Assembly (NCBI RefSeq): GCF_900105395.1
Contig: NZ_LT629775.1
Span: forward strand, 4,362,001-4,426,000
DNA length: 64,000 nt
Direction of reading: 5' to 3'
From: Streptomyces sp. TLI_053
Lineage (GTDB): Bacteria > Actinomycetota > Actinomycetes > Streptomycetales > Streptomycetaceae
The position numbers and the translations under genes are program-made. The stretch's first letter is position 1. Each line of letters starts with the position of its first letter. The notes under the pieces are model-generated. The model made no database searches. It was not told the DNA's origin and saw nothing but the letters and a program-made list of their open reading frames with translations. Shown piece after piece: positions 20,014 to 29,274 of the stretch.

Positions 20014-22514
20014 TTCTCCTCCTCCTCGGGCCCGGCCGTCCCGGCCGGCGCGGTGGCCTCGGCGGCGGCGATGGTGACCAGGTGGCCGACGGTGGTGCCG
20101 AGCGTCCGGTGGGCGCCGCCCGGGGTGGAGTTGAGCGGGATCCAGACCGTGCGGTCCGGCATCTCCTTGCTGATCTCCAGCGGCAGCGTGAGCGAGCCGG
20201 CCGGGCCGGTCAGCCGCAGCGCCGGCGCGGTCGCGGCACCGATCTCCGCCGCGGTCGTCGGCGAGATCCGGGCGACCGCGGGGTGCCGGGTGCCGGCCAG
20301 GTGCGGGTCGCCCTGCTGGAGCGAGCCCCGGTCGAGCAGCAGCCGCCAGCCGGCCAGGACCGCCTGGCCGGTGGCCGGGCGGGGCAGCAGACCGGGGTGG
20401 GCGGCTGGCGCGGCCGGACGGTCGCCCGTCCAGGGCAGGAACCGGTCCAGCTCCTGCCGGGCGGCGCGGACGTCGGGCAGACCCAGCCGGTGGCCCAGGG
20501 CGTCCGCGAGCATGTTCAGCACCCGCAGGTCCGGGTGCAGGTGACGGCCCATCTGCTGGTCCGGCTTGAGCGCGGCCTCGAACATCCGCACCCGGCCCTC
20601 CCAGTCCAGGAAGGTGCCGGCCTTCTCGGCGACCGCGGCCACCGGCAGCACCACGTCGGCGTGGGCCGTGACCGCGGACGGGCGCAGCTCCAGCGAGAGC
20701 ACGAACGGGACGGCGGCCAGCGCCGCCTCGGCCAGCGCCGGGTCCGGCAGGTCCTCCGGGTCGACGCCGCCGATCAGGAGCGCGCCGAGTTCACCGCCGA
20801 GGGCCGCGGAAAGGATGTCCTCGGTGTCCCGGCCGGGCCGGGCCGGGAGTTCGGCCACGCCCCAGGCCGCGGCGGCCTCGGCCCGGGCGGCCGGGATGTT
20901 GACCGGACGGCCGCCGGGCAGCAGGCCGGGCAGGACGCCCGCCTCGACCGCTCCGCGCTCGCCGGCCCGCCGGGGGATCCAGGCCGGCCGGGCACCGGTG
21001 GCGTGGGCAAGCCGCAGCACGGCCGACAGCGCGCCGGGGGCGGTGGCCGCCCGCTCGCCGACCAGGATCACCGCTCCGGGGGTGCGGAGCAGTTCGGCGG
21101 CGCGGCCGGCGTCGTCGGTGAGCGGCTCGCCGTCGGCGAGCGCGGCCAGCCACTCGGCCTCGGTGCCCGGGGCGGCCGGCAGCAGCGACCCGTGCAGCTT
21201 GGCCAGGCCCCGGGAGGCGTGCGCGGCGATCGAGAAGACCGCGAGACCGCTGCTGCGGTTGGCCTTGCGCAGCCGCAGGAAGACGATCGGCGATTCCTCC
21301 TCGGGCTCCAGCGCCACCAGCAGGACCGCCGGGGCGGCCTCCAGTGCCTCGTAGTCGAGGGGGGCGCTGCCGCCGATGTCCACGCCCTGCCCCGCGACCT
21401 CGGCGGCCAGGAACTCCGCCTCCTCGCCGCTGTGCGGGCGGGCCCGGAAGTCCACGTCGTTGGTGTCGAGCACGACCCGGGCGAACTTGGCGTACGCGTA
21501 GGCGTCCTCGACCGTGACCCGGCCGCCGGTGAGCACGCCGGTGCGGGCCTCGCGCAGCCCCTCGGCCGCCCGGGCCAGCGCCTCCGGCCAGGAGGCGGCG
21601 ACGAGTTCGCCGTCCCGCCGGACCAGCGGGGTGGTGATCCGGTCCCGCTGCTGGGCGTAGCGGAAGGCGAACCGGCCCTTGTCGCAGTTCCACTCCTCGT
21701 TGACCGCCGGGTCCTCGCCGGCCAGTCGGCGCAGCACCTTGCCGCGGCGGTGGTCGGTGCGCTGGGCGCAGCCGGCGGAGCAGTGCTCGCAGACGCTCGG
21801 TGAGGAGGTCAGGTCGAACGGGCGGGAGCGGAAACGATAAGCCGCCGAGGTGAGGGCGCCGACCGGGCAGATCTGGATGGTGTTGCCGGAGAAGTACGAC
21901 TCGAAGTCGTCGCCCTCTCCGGTGCCGACCTGCTGGAGGGCCCCGCGCTCGACCAGGTCGATGAACGGGTCTCCGGCGATCTGCTGGGAGAACCGGGTGC
22001 AGCGGGCGCAGAGCACGCAGCGCTCGCGGTCCAGCAGCACCTGGCTGCTGATCGGCACCGGCTTCTCGTAGGTGCGCTTCATGCCCTCGAAGCGGGAGTC
22101 GGTGTCACCGGTGGACATCGCCTGGTTCTGCAGCGGGCACTCGCCGCCCTTGTCGCAGACCGGGCAGTCCAGCGGGTGGTTGATCAGCAGCAGCTCCATC
22201 ACACCGCGCTGGGCCTTCTCGGCGACCGGCGAGCTGAGGTGGGTGCGCACCACCATGCCCTCGGCGACCGGAATGGTGCAGGAGGCGACCGGCTTGCGCT
22301 GGCCCTCGATCTCGACGATGCACTGCCGGCAGGCGCCGGCCGGGTCGAGCAGCGGGTGGTCGCAGAAGCGCGGGATCTGGGTGCCGATCTGCTCGGCGGC
22401 CCTGATCACCAGGGTCCCCTTGGGGACCTGCACTTCGACGCCGTCGATGGTGAGCGTGACCAGCTCTACCGCGGCCTTGTCGCCCGTGGAGGTGGATGGC
22501 TCTGTGATCGTCAC
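20010..22514 (-). CDS. nuoG: NADH-quinone oxidoreductase subunit G
   Basis: Largest peripheral subunit, 834 residues, carrying several Fe-S clusters. The [2Fe-2S] N1b ligands are in CDHPLLDPAGACRQC, then CPVCDKGGEC and RCVLCARC for N5/N4. CEHCSAGC with a downstream WNC provides the four ligands of the extra N7 cluster found only in some bacterial complexes. A molybdopterin-oxidoreductase-like domain follows. The GTG at 22514 has GGAGG eight bases upstream and overlaps the nuoF stop (GTGA). The frame stays open upstream into nuoF, but that extension is a shadow. Confidence 0.95.
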   Translation of the reverse strand: MTITEPSTSTGDKAAVELVTLTIDGVEVQVPKGTLVIRAAEQIGTQIPRFCDHPLLDPAGACRQCIVEIEGQRKPVASCTIPVAEGMVVRTHLSSPVAEKAQRGVMELLLINHPLDCPVCDKGGECPLQNQAMSTGDTDSRFEGMKRTYEKPVPISSQVLLDRERCVLCARCTRFSQQIAGDPFIDLVERGALQQVGTGEGDDFESYFSGNTIQICPVGALTSAAYRFRSRPFDLTSSPSVCEHCSAGCAQRTDHRRGKVLRRLAGEDPAVNEEWNCDKGRFAFRYAQQRDRITTPLVRRDGELVAASWPEALARAAEGLREARTGVLTGGRVTVEDAYAYAKFARVVLDTNDVDFRARPHSGEEAEFLAAEVAGQGVDIGGSAPLDYEALEAAPAVLLVALEPEEESPIVFLRLRKANRSSGLAVFSIAAHASRGLAKLHGSLLPAAPGTEAEWLAALADGEPLTDDAGRAAELLRTPGAVILVGERAATAPGALSAVLRLAHATGARPAWIPRRAGERGAVEAGVLPGLLPGGRPVNIPAARAEAAAAWGVAELPARPGRDTEDILSAALGGELGALLIGGVDPEDLPDPALAEAALAAVPFVLSLELRPSAVTAHADVVLPVAAVAEKAGTFLDWEGRVRMFEAALKPDQQMGRHLHPDLRVLNMLADALGHRLGLPDVRAARQELDRFLPWTGDRPAAPAAHPGLLPRPATGQAVLAGWRLLLDRGSLQQGDPHLAGTRHPAVARISPTTAAEIGAATAPALRLTGPAGSLTLPLEISKEMPDRTVWIPLNSTPGGAHRTLGTTVGHLVTIAAAEATAPAGTAGPEEEEK

Positions 22515-23872
22515 GCGTGCACCTCCCTTTCGGTGGCGGACTGGTGGCCGGGGCGGGGGCCGTCGGCCCAGACGGTGGAGGCGGCCGGGTCGAACGGGCA
22601 GCGACGCTCGGCGAGGTGCTGCTCGTACTCGGCCCGGAAGTACTGGAGCGAGGAGACGATCGGGCTGGCCGCGCCGTCGCCCAGGGCGCAGAAGGACTTG
22701 CCGTTGATGTTGTCGGCGATGTCGAGGAGCTTCTCCAGGTCGCCCTCGACGCCCTGGCCGGCCTCGATCCGCTTGAGCAGCTGGACCAGCCAGTAGGTGC
22801 CCTCGCGGCAGGGGGTGCACTTGCCGCAGGACTCGTGGGCGTAGAACTCGGTCCAGCGGGTGACGGCGCGGACCACGCAGGTCGTCTCGTCGAAGATCTG
22901 CAGGGCCTTGGTGCCGAGCATCGAGCCGGCCGCGCCGACGCCCTCGTAGTCCAGCGGGACATCGAGGTGCTCGGCGGTGAACATCGGGGTGGAGGAGCCG
23001 CCCGGGGTCCAGAACTTGAGCTGGTGGCCGGCCCGGATGCCGCCGCTGATGTCGAGCAGCTGGCGCAGGGTGATGCCGAGCGGGGCCTCGTACTGGCCGG
23101 GGTTGGTGACGTGGCCGGAGAGCGAGTAGAGCGTGAAGCCGGGGGACTTCTCGGTGCCCAGGCCCTTGAACCACTCCTTGCCGCGGGCCAGGATCGGCGG
23201 CACCGAGGCGATCGACTCGACGTTGTTCACCACGGTCGGGCAGGCGTAGAGGCCCGCGATGGCCGGGAACGGCGGGCGCAGCCTGGGCTGGCCCCGGCGT
23301 CCCTCCAGCGAGTCCAGCAGCGCCGTCTCCTCGCCGCAGATGTAGGCGCCGGCGCCGGCATGGACGGTGATGTCGAGGTCGAGTCCGGAACCGAGGATGT
23401 TCCGGCCGAGCAGCCCGGCCTGGTAGGCCTCGGCGACGGCGGCCTGGAGCCGGCGCAGCACCGGGACGACCTCGCCGCGCAGGTAGATGAAGGCGTGGTC
23501 GCAGCGGATCGCGTAGGACGCGATGATCATGCCCTCGATCAGCGAGTGCGGGTTGGCGAACAGCAGCGGGATGTCCTTGCAGGTACCCGGCTCGGACTCG
23601 TCCGCGTTGACCACCAGGTAGTGCGGCTTGCCGTCGTTCTGCGGGATGAACTGCCACTTCAGACCGGTGGGGAAGCCGGCGCCGCCGCGACCGCGCAGAC
23701 CGGAGTCCTTGACCAGGGCGATCACGTCGTCCGGGGGCATCGCGAGGGCGGCCTCGAGGCCCTCGTAGCCGGCGTGGCGGCGGTAGGTGGCGAGCGTCCA
23801 GGGGCGGTTGTCGTCCCAGAACGCCGACAGCACGGGAGTGAGCAGCTTCTCGGCCGGCTCGGCGGAGGTCAT
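22511..23872 (-). CDS. nuoF: NADH-quinone oxidoreductase subunit F
   Basis: NADH- and FMN-binding subunit, 453 residues, the electron entry point. GLRGRGGAGFPTGLKW binds FMN and NADH, ADESEPGTCKD is the second nucleotide block, and ESCGKCTPCREG holds cluster N3. Two adjacent starts, GTG 23875 and ATG 23872, differ by one codon and overlap the nuoE stop; the ATG is given. Confidence 0.95.
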   Translation of the reverse strand: MTSAEPAEKLLTPVLSAFWDDNRPWTLATYRRHAGYEGLEAALAMPPDDVIALVKDSGLRGRGGAGFPTGLKWQFIPQNDGKPHYLVVNADESEPGTCKDIPLLFANPHSLIEGMIIASYAIRCDHAFIYLRGEVVPVLRRLQAAVAEAYQAGLLGRNILGSGLDLDITVHAGAGAYICGEETALLDSLEGRRGQPRLRPPFPAIAGLYACPTVVNNVESIASVPPILARGKEWFKGLGTEKSPGFTLYSLSGHVTNPGQYEAPLGITLRQLLDISGGIRAGHQLKFWTPGGSSTPMFTAEHLDVPLDYEGVGAAGSMLGTKALQIFDETTCVVRAVTRWTEFYAHESCGKCTPCREGTYWLVQLLKRIEAGQGVEGDLEKLLDIADNINGKSFCALGDGAASPIVSSLQYFRAEYEQHLAERRCPFDPAASTVWADGPRPGHQSATEREVHA

Positions 23873-24657
23873 CACGCTTCCGTCCCTTCCTGGCCGGTGC
23901 CCTCGGCGGACCCGCCCTCGTGGCGCGCGCCCTCGTGGCGGGGGGAGACGACGCGGGTGCCGCCGGTGCCGGGCAGTGCCTCGCCGCGGGCCAGCCGCAG
24001 ACCGGCCAGCGAGGCAGCGCCGCCGGCGCCCGACTCGTCGACGGCGCCGGGGCGCTCGTCGGGGAAGCCGGCCAGGATCCGCGCGGAGTCCTTGAAGGAG
24101 CAGAGCCGGGCGCCCCGGGTGGGGACGGCCTCGCGGCCCGCGCGCAGGTCGTCGACCAGCAGCTTGGCGCTCTCCGGCGTCTGGTTGTCGAAGAACTCCC
24201 AGTTGACCATCACCACCGGCGCGTAGTCGCAGGCGGCGTTGCACTCGATGTGCTCGATCGAGATCCGGCCGTCCTCGGTGGTCTCGTTGTTCGCGATCCC
24301 GAGGTGCTCCTGGAGCTCGGCGAAGATCTGGTCGCCGCCGAGCACCGCGCACAGGGTGTTGGTGCAGACCCCGACGTGGTACTCGCCCGCGGGCCGGCGC
24401 CGGTACATGGTGTAGAACGTGGCGACGGCGGTGACCTCGGCGGTGGTGAGCTCCAGTTGCTCCGCGCAGAACCGGATGCCGGTCGGGCTGACGAAGCCCT
24501 CCTCGGCCTGCACCAGGTGCAGCAGCGGCAGCAGCGCGGACCGGGCCACCGGGTAGCGGCCGATCAGCTCGGCGGCGTCGGCGGCCAGCCGGGCGTGCAC
24601 CTCCTCGGGGTACGGCCTGGCCGGCAGCGCCGGCATCCCCAGTTGGACGTCTGTCAC
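23872..24657 (-). CDS. nuoE: NADH-quinone oxidoreductase subunit E
   Basis: Thioredoxin-fold subunit that holds the N1a [2Fe-2S] cluster through CTNTLC and CNAACDYAPV. The 261 residues exceed the usual 160-180 because of a C-terminal tail of about 65 residues rich in Gly, Glu and Ala (DESGAGGAASLAGLRLARGE onward). The GTG at 24657 overlaps the nuoD stop by four bases. The frame stays open upstream inside nuoD, which is a shadow. Confidence 0.93.
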   Translation of the reverse strand: MTDVQLGMPALPARPYPEEVHARLAADAAELIGRYPVARSALLPLLHLVQAEEGFVSPTGIRFCAEQLELTTAEVTAVATFYTMYRRRPAGEYHVGVCTNTLCAVLGGDQIFAELQEHLGIANNETTEDGRISIEHIECNAACDYAPVVMVNWEFFDNQTPESAKLLVDDLRAGREAVPTRGARLCSFKDSARILAGFPDERPGAVDESGAGGAASLAGLRLARGEALPGTGGTRVVSPRHEGARHEGGSAEGTGQEGTEA

Positions 24658-26009
24658 CGGTCCACGCCTCCCATCACCGGGTCGATCCCGGCCACCGAGA
24701 CGATGACGTCGGCCACCTGGCCGCCCTCGCACATCGCCGCCATCGTCTGCAGATTGGTGAACGACGGGTCCCGGAAGTGGACCCGGTAAGGGCGGGTCCC
24801 GCCGTCGCTGACCACGTGCACGCCCAGCTCGCCCTTGGGCGACTCGACCGCCGCGTAGGCCTGGCCGACCGGGACCCGGAAGCCCTCCGTGACCAGCTTG
24901 AAGTGGTGGATCAGGGCCTCCATCGAGGTGCCCATGATCTTCCGGATGTGGTCCAGGGAGTTGCCCATGCCGTCCGGGCCGACCGCGAGTTGGGCCGGCC
25001 AGGCGATCTTCTTGTCCGCCACCATGACCGGACCGGGGCGCAGCCGGTCCAGGCACTGCTCGACGATCCGCAGCGACTGCTTCATCTCCTCCAGCCGGAT
25101 CAGGAAGCGGCCGTAGGAGTCGGCGCCGTCCGCGACCGCGACCTCGAAGTCGTAGTTCTCGTAGCCGCAGTACGGGTCGGTCTTGCGCAGGTCGTGCGGC
25201 AGGCCGGTGGCGCGCAGGATCGGACCGGTGGCACCGAGGGCGAGGCAGCCGGGCAGGTCGAGGAAGCCCACGTCGACCAGGCGGGCCTTGAACACCGGGT
25301 TGCCGGTCGCGAGTTTGTCGTACTCGTGCATCCGGGAGCGGATGGTCTTCACGGCCTCGCGGATCTGGTCGACCGCGCCGGGCGGGAGGTCCTGGGCGAG
25401 GCCGCCCGGGCGGACGTAGGCGTGGTTCATCCGCAGGCCGGTGACCAGCTCGAAGACGTCCAGGATCAGCTCGCGGTCGCGGAAGCCGTAGATCATCAGG
25501 GTGGTGGAGCCGATCTCCATACCGCCGGTGGCCAGGCAGACCAGGTGGGACGAGATCCGGTTGAGCTCCATCATCAGCACCCGGATGACATCGGCCCGTT
25601 CCGGGATGTCGTCCGTGATGCCGAGCAGCTTCTCGACCGCCAGGCAGTAGGCGGTCTCGTTGAACAGCGGGGTCAGGTAGTCCATGCGGGTCACGAAGGT
25701 GGTGCCCTGGACCCAGCTGCGGAACTCCATGTTCTTCTCGATGCCGGTGTGGAGGTAGCCGATGCCGCAGCGGGCCTCGGTCACCGTCTCGCCGTCGATC
25801 TCCAGGATCAGCCGGAGCACCCCGTGGGTGGAGGGGTGCTGGGGGCCCATGTTGACGATGATGCGCTCGTCGTCGGCCCGGGCGACGGCGTCGACCACCT
25901 CGCCCCAGTCGCCGCCGGTGACCGTGAAGACGCGGCCCTCGGTGGTTTCCCGGGCGCCCGCCTCGGCCGCGCCGCCCTGGTTCGTCTCCTCGTAGTGCTG
26001 GGTGCTCAT
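24654..26009 (-). CDS. nuoD: NADH-quinone oxidoreductase subunit D
   Basis: 49-kDa subunit related to the hydrogenase large subunit, which forms the quinone site with NuoB. IIVNMGPQHPSTHGVLRLIL carries the histidine at the quinone head group, and GYLHTGIEKNMEFR and YGFRDRELILDVFE are diagnostic. The first 45 residues are a polar extension. The ATG overlaps the nuoC stop by one base (TGATG). Confidence 0.96.
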   Translation of the reverse strand: MSTQHYEETNQGGAAEAGARETTEGRVFTVTGGDWGEVVDAVARADDERIIVNMGPQHPSTHGVLRLILEIDGETVTEARCGIGYLHTGIEKNMEFRSWVQGTTFVTRMDYLTPLFNETAYCLAVEKLLGITDDIPERADVIRVLMMELNRISSHLVCLATGGMEIGSTTLMIYGFRDRELILDVFELVTGLRMNHAYVRPGGLAQDLPPGAVDQIREAVKTIRSRMHEYDKLATGNPVFKARLVDVGFLDLPGCLALGATGPILRATGLPHDLRKTDPYCGYENYDFEVAVADGADSYGRFLIRLEEMKQSLRIVEQCLDRLRPGPVMVADKKIAWPAQLAVGPDGMGNSLDHIRKIMGTSMEALIHHFKLVTEGFRVPVGQAYAAVESPKGELGVHVVSDGGTRPYRVHFRDPSFTNLQTMAAMCEGGQVADVIVSVAGIDPVMGGVDR

Positions 26010-26718
26010 CAGCTGTACGACCTCCGCTGGTCGGGCGCCGGGATCTGGGCGCCCTTGTACTCGACGGGGATGCCGCCGAGCGGGTAGTCCTTGCGCTGCG
26101 GGTGTCCCAGCCAGTCGTCCGGCATCATGATCCGGGTGAGGGCCGGGTGCCCCTCGAAGACCAGGCCGAAGAAGTCGTAGGCCTCGCGCTCGTGCCAGTC
26201 GTTGGTGGGATAGACGCTCACCACGGACGGGATGCGCGGATCCGCGTCCGGCGCGGTGACCTCCAGCCGGATCAGCCGGCCGTGGGTGATCGAGCGCAGG
26301 TGGTAGACCGCGTGCAGTTCGCGGCCCTTGTCGCCCGGGTAGTGCACGCCGCTCACGCCGAGGCAGAGCTCGAACCGCAGCGCCGGATCGTCGCGCAGGG
26401 TGCGCGCGGTGCGGAGGAGGTGCTCGCGGGCGATCCGGAAGGTGAGCTCGGCGCGGTCGACGACGGTCTTCTCGATCACCTCGGCCGGGTCGAGGCCCTG
26501 TTCCTCCAGGGCGCCCTCCAACTCGTCGGCGACCTCGTCGAACCAGCCGCCGTACGGGCGCTCGGTGGCTCCCGGCAGGACGACCGGGGCGACCAGGCCG
26601 CCGAAGCCGGAGGTGTCGCCGCTGCCCTGGGCACCGAACATGCCCTGCCGACGGCCGACCACCTCGACCGGGATCTCGCGGTGCGGCTGCTCGCGGCGGG
26701 TCTCGGGTACCTGGTCGT

Positions 26719-26722
<4 letters not shown>
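26009..26722 (-). CDS. nuoC: NADH-quinone oxidoreductase subunit C
   Basis: 30-kDa structural subunit of the peripheral arm, 237 residues. The diagnostic block is WHEREAYDFFGLVFEGHPAL followed by RIMMPDDW and QRKDYPLGG. The first 55 residues form a variable polar extension typical of actinobacterial NuoC. The ATG at 26722 overlaps the nuoB stop by four bases. Confidence 0.95.
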
Positions 26723-27273
<551 letters not shown>

Positions 27274-27315
27274 CAGATCCCTCTCAATGCCCTCAAGTCC
27301 TGTGGTTCGCCCACC

Positions 27316-27385
27316 CGTTCGGGCCTGTCCGCTCGTTCGGGCCTGTCCGTCCGCCCGGGCCTGCGCCCGCTCGGGCTTGTCCGCC
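27316..27385. repeat. Four imperfect 16-18 bp tandem repeats between nuoA and nuoB
   Basis: Copies begin at 27316 (CGTTCGGGCCTGTCCGCT), 27334, 27352 (16 bases) and 27368, and differ at a few positions. They fill about half of the nuoA-nuoB spacer. Confidence 0.8.
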
Positions 27386-27432
27386 CGTTCACAAGGTCCG
27401 ACGGAGGCCCGGTCTCCGGCCCCTCCCCCGAC

Positions 27433-27792
27433 TCAGTCCCACTCCAGGCCGCCGCGACGCCAGACGTAGGCGTACGCGACGAAGACAGTGGCGATGAACA
27501 GGAGCATCTCGACCAGTCCGAAGATCCCCAGGGCGTCGAAACTCACCGCCCACGGATAGAGAAAGACGATCTCGATGTCGAAGACGATGAAGAGCATCGC
27601 CGTCAGGTAGTACTTGATCGGGAACCGACCGCCGCCCACGGGCTGCGGGGTCGGCTCGATGCCGCACTCGTACGCCTCCAACTTGGCCCGGTTGTACCGC
27701 TTGGGCCCGGTCAGTGAGGCCATCACGACGGAGCCGACCGCGAACGCCGCCGCGATGGCACCGAGTACGAGGATCGGCGCGTAGGCATTCAT
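27433..27792 (-). CDS. nuoA: NADH-quinone oxidoreductase subunit A
   Basis: Three-helix membrane subunit, 119 residues, first gene of the operon. YECGIEP and FDIEIVFLYPWA are the hallmark motifs. The ATG at 27792 has GGAGGGAG about ten bases upstream; the frame is open further upstream, but that part has no homologous look and would cover the promoter region. Transcription probably starts between here and the Rex site at 27892-27907. Confidence 0.95.
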   Translation of the reverse strand: MNAYAPILVLGAIAAAFAVGSVVMASLTGPKRYNRAKLEAYECGIEPTPQPVGGGRFPIKYYLTAMLFIVFDIEIVFLYPWAVSFDALGIFGLVEMLLFIATVFVAYAYVWRRGGLEWD

Positions 27793-28391
27793 AGCCCCCG
27801 CTCCCTCCGTCCAGTCGTCCTTGACTGCAGATCGGAACCGTCGGGTCACACTGCGGTGAACCCGGCGTTCCAGTTCCCGGGATCCACCCCATGTGAGGCA
27901 GTTCACAAAGCCTGGAACGAGCGCATCCTATGCCCGTCGGCTTGTGATCTGCGACACGCAGTTCAAGACGATCTTTGTGATCTCCGCCACCTTGTGAATC
28001 GTGATGAAGGTGAGCATGACGAGAGTTGTCAACGCAAAGAAGTCAAATGGTCACAAGCAGTCGCATTTATCTGCGAAGCGGCTGGTCAGGGGTGTAGTCC
28101 TATATCAACTTCGTCTAGCGGAAGGCAAATTTCCGGGCGTCATGTTGACGTGTTATAGCGGCTCACCCTCAGGGGTGGCGGTACCGCGAACGCCCGCTTG
28201 ACCCTTCGTTCACAAGCACGCCGAGCGCAGGCCGGAGCGTCTCCCGGCAACGGGCCGGGGCGCCTCTCGGCGGTGAGTAGGGGGTACGCCCCGGCGGTGG
28301 ACCACGGTGCCTCGGTCCGGCCGTGGGTAGGGTCGACTGCCAGGGGTGGGGCGGGGTACGTCCGGGCAGTACCCCGCCGGGTCGGAGCGGC
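27793..28391. other. nuo promoter region with an AT-richer stretch, no gene seen
   Basis: The 599 bases hold the Rex operator and, from about 27905 to 28160, sequence clearly lower in GC than anything else in the window (for example around TTTATCTGCG, TATATCAACTT and GTTATAGC). Short open frames there (27856-28158, 28001-28201) lack a ribosome site and codon bias and were not accepted. GTTCACAAG half-sites recur near 28209. Confidence 0.6.
27892..27907. promoter_or_regulatory. Rex operator (ROP) upstream of nuoA
   Basis: TGTGAGGCAGTTCACA at 27892-27907 has the perfect TGTGA-N6-TCACA form of the Streptomyces Rex consensus TGTGAACGCGTTCACA. It lies 100 bases before the nuoA start codon. Rex represses respiratory genes when NADH/NAD+ is low and releases DNA when NADH binds. 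Confidence 0.8.
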
Positions 28392-29138
28392 TCAGGCTCC
28401 GCTCTCCCAGGCCCATGCGGCGATGCCGACCCGATTGCGCGCGCCGAGCTTCCGTTGGACCGAGGCCAGGTGGTTCTTCACCGTGCCGGCGCTGATGAAC
28501 AGTTGCTCCGCGATCTCGCCATTGGTGGCACCGTCCGCGACGAGCCGCGCGATCTCCTTCTCACGTGCGGTGAGTTCCTCGACCGGGCCGATCCGCTCGC
28601 TCTCCGCGATCCGCCCGCCCAGGGGTCGCCGCTGCCCCTGACCGGCGGCACCGCCGGTGGCGCTGCCTCCGGTGAGTCCTCCGGTGCTTCCTCCGAACCC
28701 GGGCCCGCCACCGCTACCGCTACCGCCGCCGGAGAGTTGGCGGAGCAGGCGGACGGTGATCTGCGGGCTGATCAACGCGTCCCCCGCCACGGCGGACCGG
28801 ACCGCCTCCGCGAGCAGCGCGGGCCCCGATCGCTTGAGCAGAAAGCCCGCCGCCCCGGCGCGAAGCGCCTCGTGCACGTACTCGTCCAGATCGAAGGTGG
28901 TCACCACGACCACCCGGAACTCCCCGCCCAGCCGCCGGGTCAGCTCCAGGCCGTCCAGCCTCGGCATCCGGATATCGGCGAGGATCACGTCCGGACGCAG
29001 CCGCTCGGCCAGGGCGACGGCCACTTCGCCGTCCGCGGCCGCGTCGACCACCTCGATGTCGGGCTGCGCGTCGAGAATGATCCGGTACGCGCTGCGGATC
29101 GCCTCGTCGTCGTCGGCAAGGAGCACCCGGATGCTCAT
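28392..29138 (-). CDS. LuxR family response regulator of a two-component system
   Basis: 248 residues. The receiver domain (MSIRVLLADDDEAIRSAYR, phosphoacceptor in VILADIRMPRLDG, Lys in FLLKRSG) is joined to the HTH (LTAREKEIARLVADGATNGEIAEQLFISAGTVKNHLASVQRKL) by an unusually long Gly/Ser-rich linker at about 135-180. The gene follows the histidine kinase gene by 136 bases on the same strand. GGAAGGAGG precedes the ATG at about ten bases. The likely target is the divergent membrane protein gene beyond the kinase. Confidence 0.9.
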   Translation of the reverse strand: MSIRVLLADDDEAIRSAYRIILDAQPDIEVVDAAADGEVAVALAERLRPDVILADIRMPRLDGLELTRRLGGEFRVVVVTTFDLDEYVHEALRAGAAGFLLKRSGPALLAEAVRSAVAGDALISPQITVRLLRQLSGGGSGSGGGPGFGGSTGGLTGGSATGGAAGQGQRRPLGGRIAESERIGPVEELTAREKEIARLVADGATNGEIAEQLFISAGTVKNHLASVQRKLGARNRVGIAAWAWESGA

Positions 29139-29274
29139 CGGCCGATCCTCCTTCCGTTCCCCGGCAGGGCGTCTGTGCCGCGCCTGCCGCTCCCGTTCCG
29201 CCTGTCGATTCCGCCGTCACGGTGGTCCCGCTCCCGCCTCGAAGCGGTGCGGGTCTCCCTTAACCCCGGGGCCG

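Noticed and set aside
18133..20544. 803-codon + frame opposite nuoH and nuoI
   Set aside because: Antisense shadow of GC-rich genes; the translation is low in complexity with no domain, as are similar + frames opposite other nuo genes (14717-16864, 20082-21803, 22517-24226).
20010..23657. 1215-codon minus frame that looks like a NuoF-NuoG fusion
   Set aside because: The first 380 codons are the out-of-frame reading of nuoF, Arg/Pro/His-rich; the true NuoG begins at GTG 22514 with a ribosome site.
27856..28158. 100-codon + frame in the low-GC region upstream of nuoA
   Set aside because: Composition and codon use do not fit a Streptomyces gene, and it covers the Rex operator.
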